A stretch of DNA of 56,459 nucleotides from an uncultured Mediterranea sp. (lineage in GTDB: Bacteria > Bacteroidota > Bacteroidia > Bacteroidales > Bacteroidaceae), in the NCBI GenBank assembly GCA_945831575.1, contig CAMACX010000017.1, forward strand, positions 1 to 56,459. Reading direction: 5' to 3'. Position numbers and translations under genes: made by a program. Below the pieces are notes generated by a model. The model searched no databases, was not told where the DNA came from, and saw only the letters and a program-made list of their open reading frames with translations. Position 1 is the stretch's first letter. Every line of letters begins with the position of its first letter. Shown here piece after piece: positions 17,796-25,492 of this stretch.

Positions 17796-18509
17796 CTATC
17801 CTCTATATAATAGGCCGATGGCTTGATAGGGGGGGGGTAATAAAGAGGGGGCCGGACAGGGAGTCAGCGTAAGCAGGTAGTCGGCTTGCGGCGGCAGTTC
17901 CAGTTCGAGCTTAGGCAGTTGCCCCCAGACGGCTATCCACGTGGCGTAGCGCAGCTGCGGCATGCATTGCTTGACCAGCGTGCGCCACGAGCGCCCTTGG
18001 TTGAGCCGCTTGAGCTGCTGCTTCTTCTGCTCATCGGGCAGGGAGGAGGTCAGGATCTGGAGCACCTCGTTGCGGTCTGCCTCCCGGTAGCCGAGCAGGG
18101 CCTCTTCGTAGAGCCCCTCCCAGTTTTCCGCCTCAGGTCGGAGGTGGATGAGGCTGTCGTGGAAGGTGCTCCCTTCGGGAAGGCGCGAGAGGATGTAGCG
18201 CTTGGCCATCTCGCCGCGCTTGTCGGCCAGGTATCTGTTGCGACGGAAGGGCCCTTCGGGCGAGGCGTAGGAGTAGATGACGATGCTGTCCATCCGGGGT
18301 GAACGGGCGAGATAGCGGTCTATCTCGTGCAGGCGATCGGCGTTGTCCATGTAGCTGCTGTCGATACGGGTGCTGTTCACGCGGTAGAAGATGCGGTAGC
18401 GCATCGTCCCTATCGTGTCAGTTGCCGTATGGGGAGGGGCATCCTGCGCCCTCAATACGCCGCAACCCATATAGAGCAGAAGCAAATATGTCCAAACATA
18501 TTTATTCAT
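17796..18509 (-). CDS. OmpA-like periplasmic/outer-membrane protein, first gene of fimbrial operon
   Basis: A 237-residue exported protein (signal peptide MNKYVWTYLLLLYMGCGVLR, cleaved near AQDA). The body resembles an OmpA-type C-terminal domain: FYRVNSTRIDSSYMDN, then IVIYSYASPEGPFRRNRYLADKRGE in pieces, the pattern of a peptidoglycan-binding fold. A helical tail follows. The last residues (LLPPPYQAIGLLYRG) are coded across a C9 tract and look unlike the rest, which fits a frameshifted end. Related Bacteroidales proteins join this domain to DUF3575 in one chain. The promoter at 18577-18607 lies 68 bp upstream and probably drives all seven fimbrial genes. Confidence 0.75.
   Translation of the reverse strand: MNKYVWTYLLLLYMGCGVLRAQDAPPHTATDTIGTMRYRIFYRVNSTRIDSSYMDNADRLHEIDRYLARSPRMDSIVIYSYASPEGPFRRNRYLADKRGEMAKRYILSRLPEGSTFHDSLIHLRPEAENWEGLYEEALLGYREADRNEVLQILTSSLPDEQKKQQLKRLNQGRSWRTLVKQCMPQLRYATWIAVWGQLPKLELELPPQADYLLTLTPCPAPSLLPPPYQAIGLLYRG
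17829..17837 (-). repeat. Nine-base C homopolymer, candidate phase-variation tract
   Basis: The plus strand has nine consecutive G (CCC CCC CCC in the reading frame of the OmpA-like gene). With nine, that gene stops at 17796. With eight, translation continues in frame through DUF3575, with no stop between. Confidence 0.8.
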
Positions 18510-18576
18510 GGTCTGTTTTAGCCAATACTGTTCAAAAAATCTTCATCCAGGCTTATGGTTCTTTAATTAAACGCTG

Positions 18577-18607
18577 CAAATGTAAATTTTCTCCATAAAA
18601 CTTGCAA
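18577..18607 (-). promoter_or_regulatory. Promoter of the fimbrial operon
   Basis: On the minus strand TTG (18607-18605) is followed after 20 nt by TACATTTG (18584-18577), a good match to the Bacteroides consensus. No invertible-promoter inverted repeats flank it that I can see, so control would not be by promoter inversion. Confidence 0.75.
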
Positions 18608-18687
18608 TTTATTATTATAGCAATTGTAAATAATTAAACTTTTATTATATTTATCGCATAACTTTAACCATCACGGAGGGGCGGAAA

Positions 18688-18695
18688 GGGGGGGG
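18688..18695. repeat. Eight-base G/C homopolymer in a spacer
   Basis: A run of eight G (plus strand) lies just after the stop codon of the minus-strand gene at 18716. It is outside any gene I can support. Confidence 0.7.
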
Positions 18696-18715
18696 AGCCC
18701 TGCGCTTTATTTGTC

Positions 18716-19576
18716 TTACCATATCTTGAATGGTATTCCGAGGGCTTCAAACTGTGGCTTCACTCTTTCGAGGATTGCGCGGTCTTCCTCTCTTTCTACG
18801 GTGGCGTCCATGCGCTCGATGTCGCGCTTCAGGTCGATCAGGCCGTGGTAGTGAAGTTCGATGAACTGAAATACAGGAGGGGCATCTTCGGTGATCTGCT
18901 CGATGTTGATGAAGTTATCTACCGTAAGGGCGTTGCTGAGTATCTTTTCGGCAATATAGAGGTATAGCCCGATGCCGTCCATCCTGAAGAGCGCATTCTC
19001 GGCATGCTTCAGTCCCGGGATGCAGGTGGCTCGAATCCTGTCGGTACGCGTCGGTATGAGGTGCGAGCAAGCGCCGAAGTTGAGCGAGTCGCCAAAGCAG
19101 AGCGTGGTGCGGTGCATCATACGCTCTTTCCGCAAAGTCATCACTACGCTGCCGTATTGGAAGATAAGGCTGTAGTTGAGTATCAGCTCCCTGTGCATGT
19201 CAGGGCTTGTGAGGTAGCCATATTTGTGGAACTCCCAGGGCTGAAGGGTCTCGGGGTCTTGGCCAAACAATATCCGGGTCACTTCCTTGCGCGTCTCCTT
19301 GTTTTGTCCCTTATAGACATCGTCGGAGAGTTCCAACTTGTTGCGCAGCCTTCCATCCTTGAGTATGCTTTCGAGCACATCGGTCTGCACGCGCAGACAG
19401 AACGCCCCCTTATCGACGATCTGGCGTATATATTCCTCGATTACCACGCTGACCATATTGAAGTAAGGCAGCTTTTGCAGTTGCTTATAGTACCGTTCCT
19501 GATGTTGGTCAAACCGTGCCAGCGTCTTTGGCATAGCAGCTTGCACACTGCTTTCAGATGTGTTTACTTTCTTCAT
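18716..19576 (-). CDS. Uncharacterised protein, DUF3626/ART-like pattern
   Basis: A 286-residue soluble protein that I do not firmly recognise. Blocks such as VLESILKDGRLRNKLEL (about residues 80-96), EFHKYGYLTSPD and QYGSVVMTLRKERMMHRTTLCFGDSLN recall the spaced R / YG / GDS pattern of DUF3626-type proteins and some ADP-ribosyltransferase-like folds; this is a weak resemblance. There is no signal peptide. I chose the ATG at 19576 (MKKVNTSESS), because the longer reading to 19660 would start upstream of a promoter box at 19627-19634. It sits between the fimbrial promoter and the replication-like module, with no operon partner. Confidence 0.6.
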   Translation of the reverse strand: MKKVNTSESSVQAAMPKTLARFDQHQERYYKQLQKLPYFNMVSVVIEEYIRQIVDKGAFCLRVQTDVLESILKDGRLRNKLELSDDVYKGQNKETRKEVTRILFGQDPETLQPWEFHKYGYLTSPDMHRELILNYSLIFQYGSVVMTLRKERMMHRTTLCFGDSLNFGACSHLIPTRTDRIRATCIPGLKHAENALFRMDGIGLYLYIAEKILSNALTVDNFINIEQITEDAPPVFQFIELHYHGLIDLKRDIERMDATVEREEDRAILERVKPQFEALGIPFKIW

Positions 19577-19626
19577 ATGCTTATCGTTAGAATTGGTTTT
19601 GCTTCCTTCTCCTTCCTTCCTGCCTG

Positions 19627-19634
19627 CAAAGGTA
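19627..19634 (-). promoter_or_regulatory. Promoter -7 box upstream of 19576
   Basis: TACCTTTG on the minus strand fits TAnnTTTG; no clear -33 TTTG is present. A purine-rich stretch (GGAAGGAAGGAGAAGG) lies in the resulting leader. Confidence 0.5.
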
Positions 19635-19671
19635 TGAATAATATCCATACCGACCATCATATTACAGCAAA

Positions 19672-19703
19672 TCCCTCGCTCCTGACCTTGCAGAAACGAG
19701 GGA
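19672..19703 (-). terminator. Possible terminator after the InlB-repeat gene
   Basis: TCCCTCG (19672-19678) and CGAGGGA (19697-19703) form a 7-bp stem with an 18-nt loop, followed on the minus strand by a weak T-containing stretch. Confidence 0.3.
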
Positions 19704-19744
19704 AATAGCTGGCTGTCGTCGTCGGGGGAGAGGGGGGAGAGGGT

Positions 19745-20407
19745 TTACTCCATGCCGCCGCCCTGGTCACCGCCGCCTTCGGTACCCGTGGACTCATCCT
19801 TGAAGATGGCGCTGAGCGTCTTGTCGGCGGTCATCACTATGGAGCGGGTGGCGTTGGTGTCGCCGTCGCTCCACTTCACGAAGGAGTAGCCGCTGTTGGC
19901 CGTGGCCGCGATGCTTGCCGTAGCGCCCTGGTCATACTGACCGGCACCCGTCACCTGTCCGCCTGCGGCGGGGTTAGCGCTCAGCGTGAGGGTGCGCTTG
20001 GTGGTCGTCCCGGAGCCGCCGGAAGGTGGGGTGGTGGAGTCGCCGGCACCCTGGGGAAGGTTGATGACGTTGCTCTCGTCCATGTACTTGTAGAGTACCT
20101 GGGTGATGTTGGAGAAGCTGTACTGCCGCTTCAGCTTCTGGATGTACTGGTAGGCCTCCGTGCCCTTCTCGCCATTCGCCTCCGAGGGCTTGTTGGCGTT
20201 GAGCCAGGCGGTGGCCACAGCCTGACGTGCTGCAAATCTGGACTGCTGAGCCAGCTGCTTCTCCGTGGCCGGACCCTTGTAAGGGTTGACGAGCTTGGCG
20301 AGCCGGATCTTGTTGCTCGAAGTGTTGGTGGCGAAGTAGTCGTTCGAGCTGCTACCGTACTTGCCGCTGATGCCCTTGATGACATCGATAGGAGTGATTT
20401 TTGCCAT
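19745..20407 (-). CDS. Bacteroidales conserved protein with divergent InlB B-repeat
   Basis: A 220-residue protein with two parts. Residues 1-115 (MAKITPIDVIKGISGKYGSS...) form a helical, basic domain known to me only as a conserved hypothetical in Bacteroidales mobile or accessory regions. After a Gly/Ser/Thr linker, residues 135-205 form one divergent InlB B-repeat: LTLSANPAAGGQVTGAG, TANSGYSFVKWSDGDT and TADKTLSAIF. A Gly/Glu-rich tail ends the protein. No signal peptide is visible, which is unusual because such repeats are normally extracellular. It has its own promoter box 139 bp upstream and is separated from the DUF4248 gene by 210 bp. Confidence 0.75.
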   Translation of the reverse strand: MAKITPIDVIKGISGKYGSSSNDYFATNTSSNKIRLAKLVNPYKGPATEKQLAQQSRFAARQAVATAWLNANKPSEANGEKGTEAYQYIQKLKRQYSFSNITQVLYKYMDESNVINLPQGAGDSTTPPSGGSGTTTKRTLTLSANPAAGGQVTGAGQYDQGATASIAATANSGYSFVKWSDGDTNATRSIVMTADKTLSAIFKDESTGTEGGGDQGGGME

Positions 20408-20545
20408 GATAAACTGGTTTTAAATCGTTAAACAAAATAGTTACCTCTGTGAGTCTGAATCCTTCGGGATGCTCTCGGCAACGAGAAGTCTTCGAGATGC
20501 CCTCGGGATTCGTTCGAGACGCGCGCTTGTCCTTGAATCACGTTG

Positions 20546-20553
20546 CAAAGTTA
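20546..20553 (-). promoter_or_regulatory. Promoter -7 box for the InlB-repeat gene
   Basis: TAACTTTG on the minus strand fits TAnnTTTG, 139 bp before the ATG. The leader holds imperfect direct repeats around CCTTCGGGATGCTCTCG / CTTCGAGATGCCCTCG (about 20460-20510 on the plus strand). The -33 region is weak. Confidence 0.5.
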
Positions 20554-20617
20554 CGGCATCCCGTTTTGGCATTGATGCGATACCGTACGTTGCGTGCGAT
20601 TTGAGGACATTATGCCG

Positions 20618-20839
20618 TCATGGTTCGCCCAGGTGGTCGATGATCATCCGGACCTCGCGGGGCGAGAACCATTTGGCACTCTTCCTGTAGCCTTGTGCCT
20701 CAAGGGCCTCACGCAGGGGGGTGCATCGGTTGATCCACGACATCAGGTGATTGACCGCCGAGTGGGGATTCTCCGAAGTGGGGAAGTAGCAGAGTGCCAG
20801 TTCCTTCTTCGTGTAGCTGCGAATGGCGAAGTCATCCAT
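20618..20839 (-). CDS. DUF4248 domain protein
   Basis: A 73-residue small basic protein that matches DUF4248 over its whole length: AIRSYTKKELALCYFP, HLMSWINRC, ALEAQGYRKSAKWFSP and REVRMIIDHLGEP. The family looks like a small helix-turn-helix DNA-binding protein and occurs beside primase-type genes in Bacteroidales. The ATG at 20839 overlaps the end of the Toprim gene by 8 bp, so the two are translated together. Function beyond presumed DNA binding is unknown. Confidence 0.85.
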   Translation of the reverse strand: MDDFAIRSYTKKELALCYFPTSENPHSAVNHLMSWINRCTPLREALEAQGYRKSAKWFSPREVRMIIDHLGEP

Positions 20840-21851
20840 GGCCGGCCTCCTTTCCCATTGAGAGGTAATACTCGCTGTAATCCTTGCATCCGGGGGGCAA
20901 CTGATGATGCTCTAGGTTGGGCAGCAGCTGCTGCAACTGCAGGAAGAGCCTTTCGCCCGGAAGGTCCCTGTCCGGAAACATGTGGAAGGTGGTCTTGAGC
21001 CTGGCACTCAGCCCGGAGAGCGTCTCCACATCCGACGGCTTCAGGAGTGTGGCCGAGGGGATGGCTATCGCCTTATGACCCGAGGAGAGCATGGCCCAGC
21101 AGTCCGAACAACCTTCCGTGATGTAGAGCGGTTCACCCTCCTTCAGCATGCGGATGACGGGCAGATTGTAGATGCTGCACCTGGCGCCTTGGGGGAATCG
21201 GAAGCGGGGAGTCCCCTCCCGGCCTCCCTCAGAAGGAGAGGCTTTCCGATAGTCGAGGTTCCGGTTCTGGATGCCTATCAAGTGGCCCTCTTGGTCGAAG
21301 TAGGGAATCTGAAGCCAGTTCACGCCCTGCCTGTCCTGCCATGAGGTGAGCCGGCACCAACGCACCACGCGGACATCAAGCCGACGCTCCCCGTACAGGA
21401 ATTCACAGGCGCTCTCACTCAGCCAAGGACGCTCAAAGAACCGAGCGTAGCGACTGGCGTCGAATGGCCTTTGCGGGTCAGAAGGCTTCTGGGGGTCGAG
21501 AGGCCTCTGGGTGTCAGACGGCTTCTGCGTGACAGCAGTCCGCGGACTCTCCAGCGGTCTGTGTTCCTCGATGAGGATGTTGTTCTCGTTGGCCAGCCAG
21601 CGGCAGGCATCGCGGAAGTCCTTCCCGAGGCGGCGCATCACCAGGTCGATGGTGCCCAGCGACTCATTCATGCACGCGAAGCAACGGCACGTGTTGCGCC
21701 GCAGGCTGAACGAGAGGCTGGCATGATGGTCCTCATGGAACGGGCAGAGGCTCTTATGCCTGCTGACCCGGAGTCCAAGTCGCTCGGCGACCACCTCAAT
21801 GGGCAGGTCGCGGAGCTTCTGAAGTGCTAGCTTGTCCATGGCATCACGCAT
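20832..21851 (-). CDS. CHC2 zinc-finger/Toprim primase-like protein
   Basis: A 339-residue DnaG-like protein. The N terminus has a CHC2-type zinc finger: SLCPFHEDHHASLSF, then CRCFACMNE. A Toprim-type part follows: EPLYITEGCSDCWAML, with the Glu of the EG motif, and later TFHMFPDRDLPG, with the Asp-x-Asp of the metal site. Between them is a linker of near-repeats (QKPSDTQRPLDPQKPSDPQR). It lacks the full RNA polymerase core and helicase-binding domain of DnaG. I chose the ATG at 21851, which overlaps the upstream stop by 8 bp; 21839 is an alternative. It forms an overlapping module with the DUF3987-type and DUF4248 genes and probably primes replication of a mobile element. Confidence 0.8.
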   Translation of the reverse strand: MRDAMDKLALQKLRDLPIEVVAERLGLRVSRHKSLCPFHEDHHASLSFSLRRNTCRCFACMNESLGTIDLVMRRLGKDFRDACRWLANENNILIEEHRPLESPRTAVTQKPSDTQRPLDPQKPSDPQRPFDASRYARFFERPWLSESACEFLYGERRLDVRVVRWCRLTSWQDRQGVNWLQIPYFDQEGHLIGIQNRNLDYRKASPSEGGREGTPRFRFPQGARCSIYNLPVIRMLKEGEPLYITEGCSDCWAMLSSGHKAIAIPSATLLKPSDVETLSGLSARLKTTFHMFPDRDLPGERLFLQLQQLLPNLEHHQLPPGCKDYSEYYLSMGKEAGHG

Positions 21852-23157
21852 TTTTAGATCCAAGAAGATACTCCTCCGTCTTTGTGTAGAGACCGGTCTG
21901 CTTGCTGTAGGTGATGAACTTGCGGAAGACCCACTTGTACAACTGATTCTTAGTGCCTTCTTTACTCTTGCCGAGGTTCTCGCGGAGCGCTTCCAGCTGC
22001 GACTCGTTGAATGTGTTGGGCAGATTGTCCAACAAGTTCTTCGGGCCACGGCGCTGCGCCTCGCTCATCGTATCAGCATCCTTTCCCAAAAGGTCGGCGA
22101 AGATTTGCATTTTGCTCCAGATGTCATGATACGCAAGCCACTCTACCAGGTCTCCCATGGCACGACTCCATGTCTGGTTATTCAGAATCCACATCAGGCA
22201 ACCAGCCTTCCAGGCCGAAACCAATGCACGTTTTGAGATGTCCCACAGCAGGTCGTCGTCTGCGAGGTCAGCCAACTGTGCCATGTCCTCCGCCAGCTTG
22301 TCTGTCAACTTGTTCAAAGGCTTGATGATATAGCGTCCCTTACAGATATCGAGACGAACAAGGTACTCGTCCAACTTCTTAAGGAACTCCTCAGAATACT
22401 TACCCTGACGAGGGATTCTCCCATCACGACTGGTACGTGCCTTGTAGGAGAAGACCATACGGCCAAAGGTGCCGTTGAAGAGGTCGTTCCTGTAGAACTT
22501 GCGTGCAGCAAACGGGGTCGAGGAGATGGTGATGTTGGTGCGCAGGAGAGGATTGCCCGTCACACCGTCGGCCGTGGCACGCAGGGCACCTGCACGCTGT
22601 CGGTCGTAAATGTTGCGAATCATCTGACTCACCTGCTTGTGGCCACCGCACATACGGTCGGCCATCTCCACCTCCGGCATGTTGAGGTACTGGGTGCGGC
22701 CACCCAACTTCTCACACGCCATGCTGTTCTGGATGTAGGCCGGGTTGGTCACATCAGCTGGCGGAAACCAAAAAGCTACGTCGGGTCGGGCTGGCTTCTC
22801 CTTGTTGGCCGACTTGGTCTTGACCTGCTTCTGCCACTCCACGAGTTTCTTCAGCTCGGCATCATCGTGCGCACGGAATGAACGGCAGATAGCTTCCACC
22901 CAACCGTTCAACTGCCCTTTGTTGCAGCCGGAATCAGCCACCAGATTGGCCATCATGCCGCACAACTCCATCCAGACGTTGCTTGGATGCTGAAATTCTG
23001 CACCCGACACATGTGCGCCAAGGATAGGGAAAAGCATTGGGACAAGCGGTTCATGCATGTCTTTGGACACTTGCGTGAGCATAAACTTAATGAATTCTGT
23101 GCCCTTGCCAAGTGCTGGCATCTTAGGGGCTTTGGTACTTGAAATATCGTATTTCAT
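21844..23157 (-). CDS. DUF3987-type (VirE-associated) protein
   Basis: A 437-residue protein of the DUF3987 type that accompanies VirE/primase genes in Bacteroidales elements. The segment LVADSGCNKGQLNGWVEAI (about residues 71-89) sits where a P-loop is expected but lacks the Gly-Lys-Ser/Thr order, so the nucleotide site is degenerate or different. Other blocks include NITISSTPFAARKFYRNDLFNG and GRMVFSYKART. The ATG at 23157 has AT-rich DNA with inverted repeats upstream. The gene begins the overlapping three-gene module. Replication or helicase-like function is inferred from partners only. Confidence 0.65.
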   Translation of the reverse strand: MKYDISSTKAPKMPALGKGTEFIKFMLTQVSKDMHEPLVPMLFPILGAHVSGAEFQHPSNVWMELCGMMANLVADSGCNKGQLNGWVEAICRSFRAHDDAELKKLVEWQKQVKTKSANKEKPARPDVAFWFPPADVTNPAYIQNSMACEKLGGRTQYLNMPEVEMADRMCGGHKQVSQMIRNIYDRQRAGALRATADGVTGNPLLRTNITISSTPFAARKFYRNDLFNGTFGRMVFSYKARTSRDGRIPRQGKYSEEFLKKLDEYLVRLDICKGRYIIKPLNKLTDKLAEDMAQLADLADDDLLWDISKRALVSAWKAGCLMWILNNQTWSRAMGDLVEWLAYHDIWSKMQIFADLLGKDADTMSEAQRRGPKNLLDNLPNTFNESQLEALRENLGKSKEGTKNQLYKWVFRKFITYSKQTGLYTKTEEYLLGSKNA

Positions 23158-23195
23158 TGAAAAACTGCTTTTTAGTTGAATAATGAGTTGACAAA

Positions 23196-23346
23196 TCTTC
23201 CAGATTCCAATTCTTCCAGTTATTATTTTGATGTTCCACTCTCCTCTAATATTATATATAACTATCTAATTATTAAATAGTTACAAAGTCTTTAAGAAGA
23301 GGTTTGGCCTTCCAAAATTAATTGGAAGAAACTGGAATTGGAAGAT
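23196..23346. repeat. Inverted and hexamer repeats upstream of the DUF3987-type gene
   Basis: TCTTCCAGATTCCAATTC... (23196-23221) and the imperfect complement AATTGGAAGAAACTGG... (23320-23346) form an imperfect 26-bp inverted repeat about 98 bp apart, each with three CTTCCA-like hexamers. Between them is an AT-rich stretch with AACTAT...ATAGTT (near 23260). This could be an origin, operator or end sequence. Confidence 0.5.
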
Positions 23347-23361
23347 GCTGTCTGTTGATAC

Positions 23362-23766
23362 TTACTTGCTGTCGCCTTCCTCTACAAGGCCAATGAGCGC
23401 ATCACGCAGTTCGCGCATCACGCCGATGGCGTATGAATCGATGCTGAAATGCTCATCCCTCTTCATGGGTCTGAAGTTGGGGCGCAGCGTGCCATCATCG
23501 CGGCGCGTGATGGTGATGTACTTGCCAGTGAACACATGCGGGTTGCGCTTGCCGGTGGTAGTGGGCAGCATCTCCACGAAGGTGTAATGGTCTTCCGTGT
23601 CGCGAGTCAGTACACCGGTATAGCCCTTGCCAAGTTGAGTTAATCTGTCCCTGCGAAGGAACGTCTTCACATCGACACACAGGTCGGTGTTAACCTTTTT
23701 GTTGTAGCAACCTTGCTCCTTATTCCTATTAGTAGGAGGGATTGCGGGTGTCATATTTGTAGGCAT
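23362..23766 (-). CDS. Uncharacterised protein upstream of the replication-like module
   Basis: A 134-residue basic soluble protein I do not recognise. It has a Pro/Asn-rich start (MPTNMTPAIPPTNRNKEQG), then a compact region with GKGYTGVLTRDTEDHYTFVEML, read in pieces, and GKYITITRRDDGT, suggesting a small beta barrel. The ATG at 23766 follows AAAGGAC at a suitable distance; a GTG at 23802 is less likely. A TAnnTTTG box lies 124 bp upstream. It is separated from the DUF3987-type gene by the repeat-rich spacer, so it may be a regulator of that module; this is inference from position only. Confidence 0.6.
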   Translation of the reverse strand: MPTNMTPAIPPTNRNKEQGCYNKKVNTDLCVDVKTFLRRDRLTQLGKGYTGVLTRDTEDHYTFVEMLPTTTGKRNPHVFTGKYITITRRDDGTLRPNFRPMKRDEHFSIDSYAIGVMRELRDALIGLVEEGDSK

Positions 23767-23889
23767 GACAATTGTCCTTTCCGGCTGTACCCTCGGTTTC
23801 ACACAAGGGGAGCCTCACCTCAGCACTGCGAGAAGTGAAACAGGCCTACGGACCATCGCATGACCATTTTCTCCGTTCTGAAGCTGATG

Positions 23890-23897
23890 CAAAGGTA
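23890..23897 (-). promoter_or_regulatory. Promoter -7 box for the 23362-23766 gene
   Basis: TACCTTTG on the minus strand fits TAnnTTTG; the -33 region is not convincing. Confidence 0.5.
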
Positions 23898-24133
23898 GTG
23901 ATTGTCATGATAACATCCGCAGATTGTACTGATAACGTAATATTCTGTATATTAGTCTGTTGTACACTGTTTTGTTCCCTGTATCAGATTCTTTTGGTTC
24001 ACGGTTTTATCTTTTGTGTTGGTTGTGTTTGGTAAAATCAGAAATAACTCATTTTATGACAAAACAAGATAGTTATGATACAAAACTATCCTAACTAGAC
24101 AAAGTATTGTTCCAACCATCAAAGTTTTGGTAC
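23898..24133. other. AT-rich spacer without a supported gene
   Basis: The 430-bp interval from 23767 to 24195 holds one promoter box and one terminator. I see no credible gene in the remainder: the open frames are short, lack starts with context, and have no recognisable motif. Confidence 0.6.
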
Positions 24134-24166
24134 AAAAAAAGGATTGACCACAAGTGTGACCAATCC
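24134..24166 (-). terminator. Rho-independent terminator of the 24196-25386 gene
   Basis: On the minus strand GGATTG...CAATCC closes an extended stem (about 11 bp with two G-T pairs), followed directly by seven T. It lies 30 bp after the stop of the AT-rich gene. Confidence 0.8.
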
Positions 24167-24195
24167 AATACTGTACGAAAATATGTATTCTGAAA

Positions 24196-25386
24196 TCAGA
24201 AGTTTACGGCACAACGCTCTGATGATTCATCCTTGGGAGCATATTTATCTATTATTCTTTCGATTTTGTCCTGGAACGTCTCATGGTCAAGGCTAGATTC
24301 TGCTGGTTTGTGCCGCATGATATTCTTGGCATTATTTACCGCATTGGTCTTTACAGGAGGATAATCACCCTTATACGTTTTATTGAAATACTCTTCAACG
24401 AAGAGTTTTACTTTGTCGTCCTGTGTTGTCCCAATGCCACACCATAGCATAAATGAAGCAACACAATATGCGGAGTGCTTATCTCTATGCTTTCCCTTAT
24501 GCGCATCCTTCTCCAGCTCATCGAAGTGCAGGATTGCAATGCGTGCCTTTTGGACGAGTTCTTCATTATCTGCCCCGAAGAGTATTTTCTCAACGTCGGT
24601 CATGTCGTTTCCTTTGCTCAGTTCAGATTTCACAACGTAGATTTGCCATTGTGAAATGTCGGGTTTATGATAATTAGCACATATAAATTCAGGCAATGAG
24701 CCTGCTTGCTTCTTCCTTCTTTCCATCTCCGAATCAGGGGCTATCTTGTGCTCTTTGAATGTCCGGACCATCATTCTGCTATTATTCAACATTTCGTCGT
24801 AGCATTTGTTGTAAATATTGATACATTGTTCAGGGTTGTTTCTGATGGCACTTTCTTCAAGGATAATCATTCGACATAATGCCATGCTCTTGATGAGCTC
24901 CATAAAGAATTCTTCAAGCTCCTTGTATAGCGTCTGAACACACATGTCATACGTCTCAAAGCCAAATAGCTGTTCACTATAATAGTTGTTGACCAATTCC
25001 GAACGTTTGAATACCGAAGGATGTTGTTCTGCCGTAGGTGGCAATTGCTTTCTGACAGTACGACAAAATTTTTTATATATTTTCTTCGAACCGCTAATGG
25101 TGCTTCTTATCCTATTAAATAGTTTCTCCGCTGAGTCGAAGCACTTGTTGTTGTCTGTTGCATATTTTTTATTGAAAGTTAAGGCAAATTTTGCAAGAGC
25201 AAGATGTTCTCTGCTCAATTTGGATTTGTACTCACGGACATACTCTGTTACTCCAAGAACCTCGTCCTTGGAGAGGTGGCAGTCATATATTGCATTCAGA
25301 TACTTGCCCTCTTCAAACTTCTCGGCTGCTTCAATAATCATTTGCAATCCTTGCTCGTTTTTTTCAACAATTGTAGAATATAGCAT
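24196..25386 (-). CDS. Uncharacterised AT-rich accessory protein
   Basis: A 396-residue helical, Lys/Glu-rich soluble protein that I do not recognise. The N-terminal half is predicted all-helical (IVEKNEQGLQMIIEAAEKFEEG). The C-terminal third has HFDELEKDAHKGKHRDKHSAY, read in two parts, and FMLWCGIGTTQDDKVKLFVEEYFN. No signal peptide, membrane span or nucleotide motif is visible. Codon use is strongly AT-biased compared with flanking genes, and it has its own terminator, both signs of recent transfer. The neighbours are the replication-like module and an ATPase-nuclease protein. It could be a defence or element-maintenance protein, but nothing in the sequence shows that. Confidence 0.65.
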   Translation of the reverse strand: MLYSTIVEKNEQGLQMIIEAAEKFEEGKYLNAIYDCHLSKDEVLGVTEYVREYKSKLSREHLALAKFALTFNKKYATDNNKCFDSAEKLFNRIRSTISGSKKIYKKFCRTVRKQLPPTAEQHPSVFKRSELVNNYYSEQLFGFETYDMCVQTLYKELEEFFMELIKSMALCRMIILEESAIRNNPEQCINIYNKCYDEMLNNSRMMVRTFKEHKIAPDSEMERRKKQAGSLPEFICANYHKPDISQWQIYVVKSELSKGNDMTDVEKILFGADNEELVQKARIAILHFDELEKDAHKGKHRDKHSAYCVASFMLWCGIGTTQDDKVKLFVEEYFNKTYKGDYPPVKTNAVNNAKNIMRHKPAESSLDHETFQDKIERIIDKYAPKDESSERCAVNF

Positions 25387-25431
25387 ATTTTTATTGTATT
25401 ATTATTGATAATTTCTATTTTTAGTCTCACA

Positions 25432-25492
25432 GCCCATTGTCAATTATTCATTGCTCAATTATTCATTGTTCATTTTTCATTGTGCAATGGGC
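25432..25492 (-). terminator. Stem bounding a tandem repeat after the ATPase-nuclease gene
   Basis: GCCCATTG (25432-25439) and CAATGGGC (25485-25492) are perfect complements. Between them are near-copies of TCAATTATTCATTG with a 15-nt period. The right arm overlaps the last codons of the gene ending at 25477, so it could act as a terminator or 3' stabiliser; no strong T run is present. Confidence 0.5.

Noticed and set aside
18688..18695. G8 run as a second phase-variation tract
   Set aside because: It lies after a stop codon and outside any promoter I can support, so slippage would have no evident effect.
18510..18715. Invertible promoter for the fimbrial operon
   Set aside because: No flanking inverted repeats or nearby tyrosine recombinase gene are visible around the promoter at 18577-18607.
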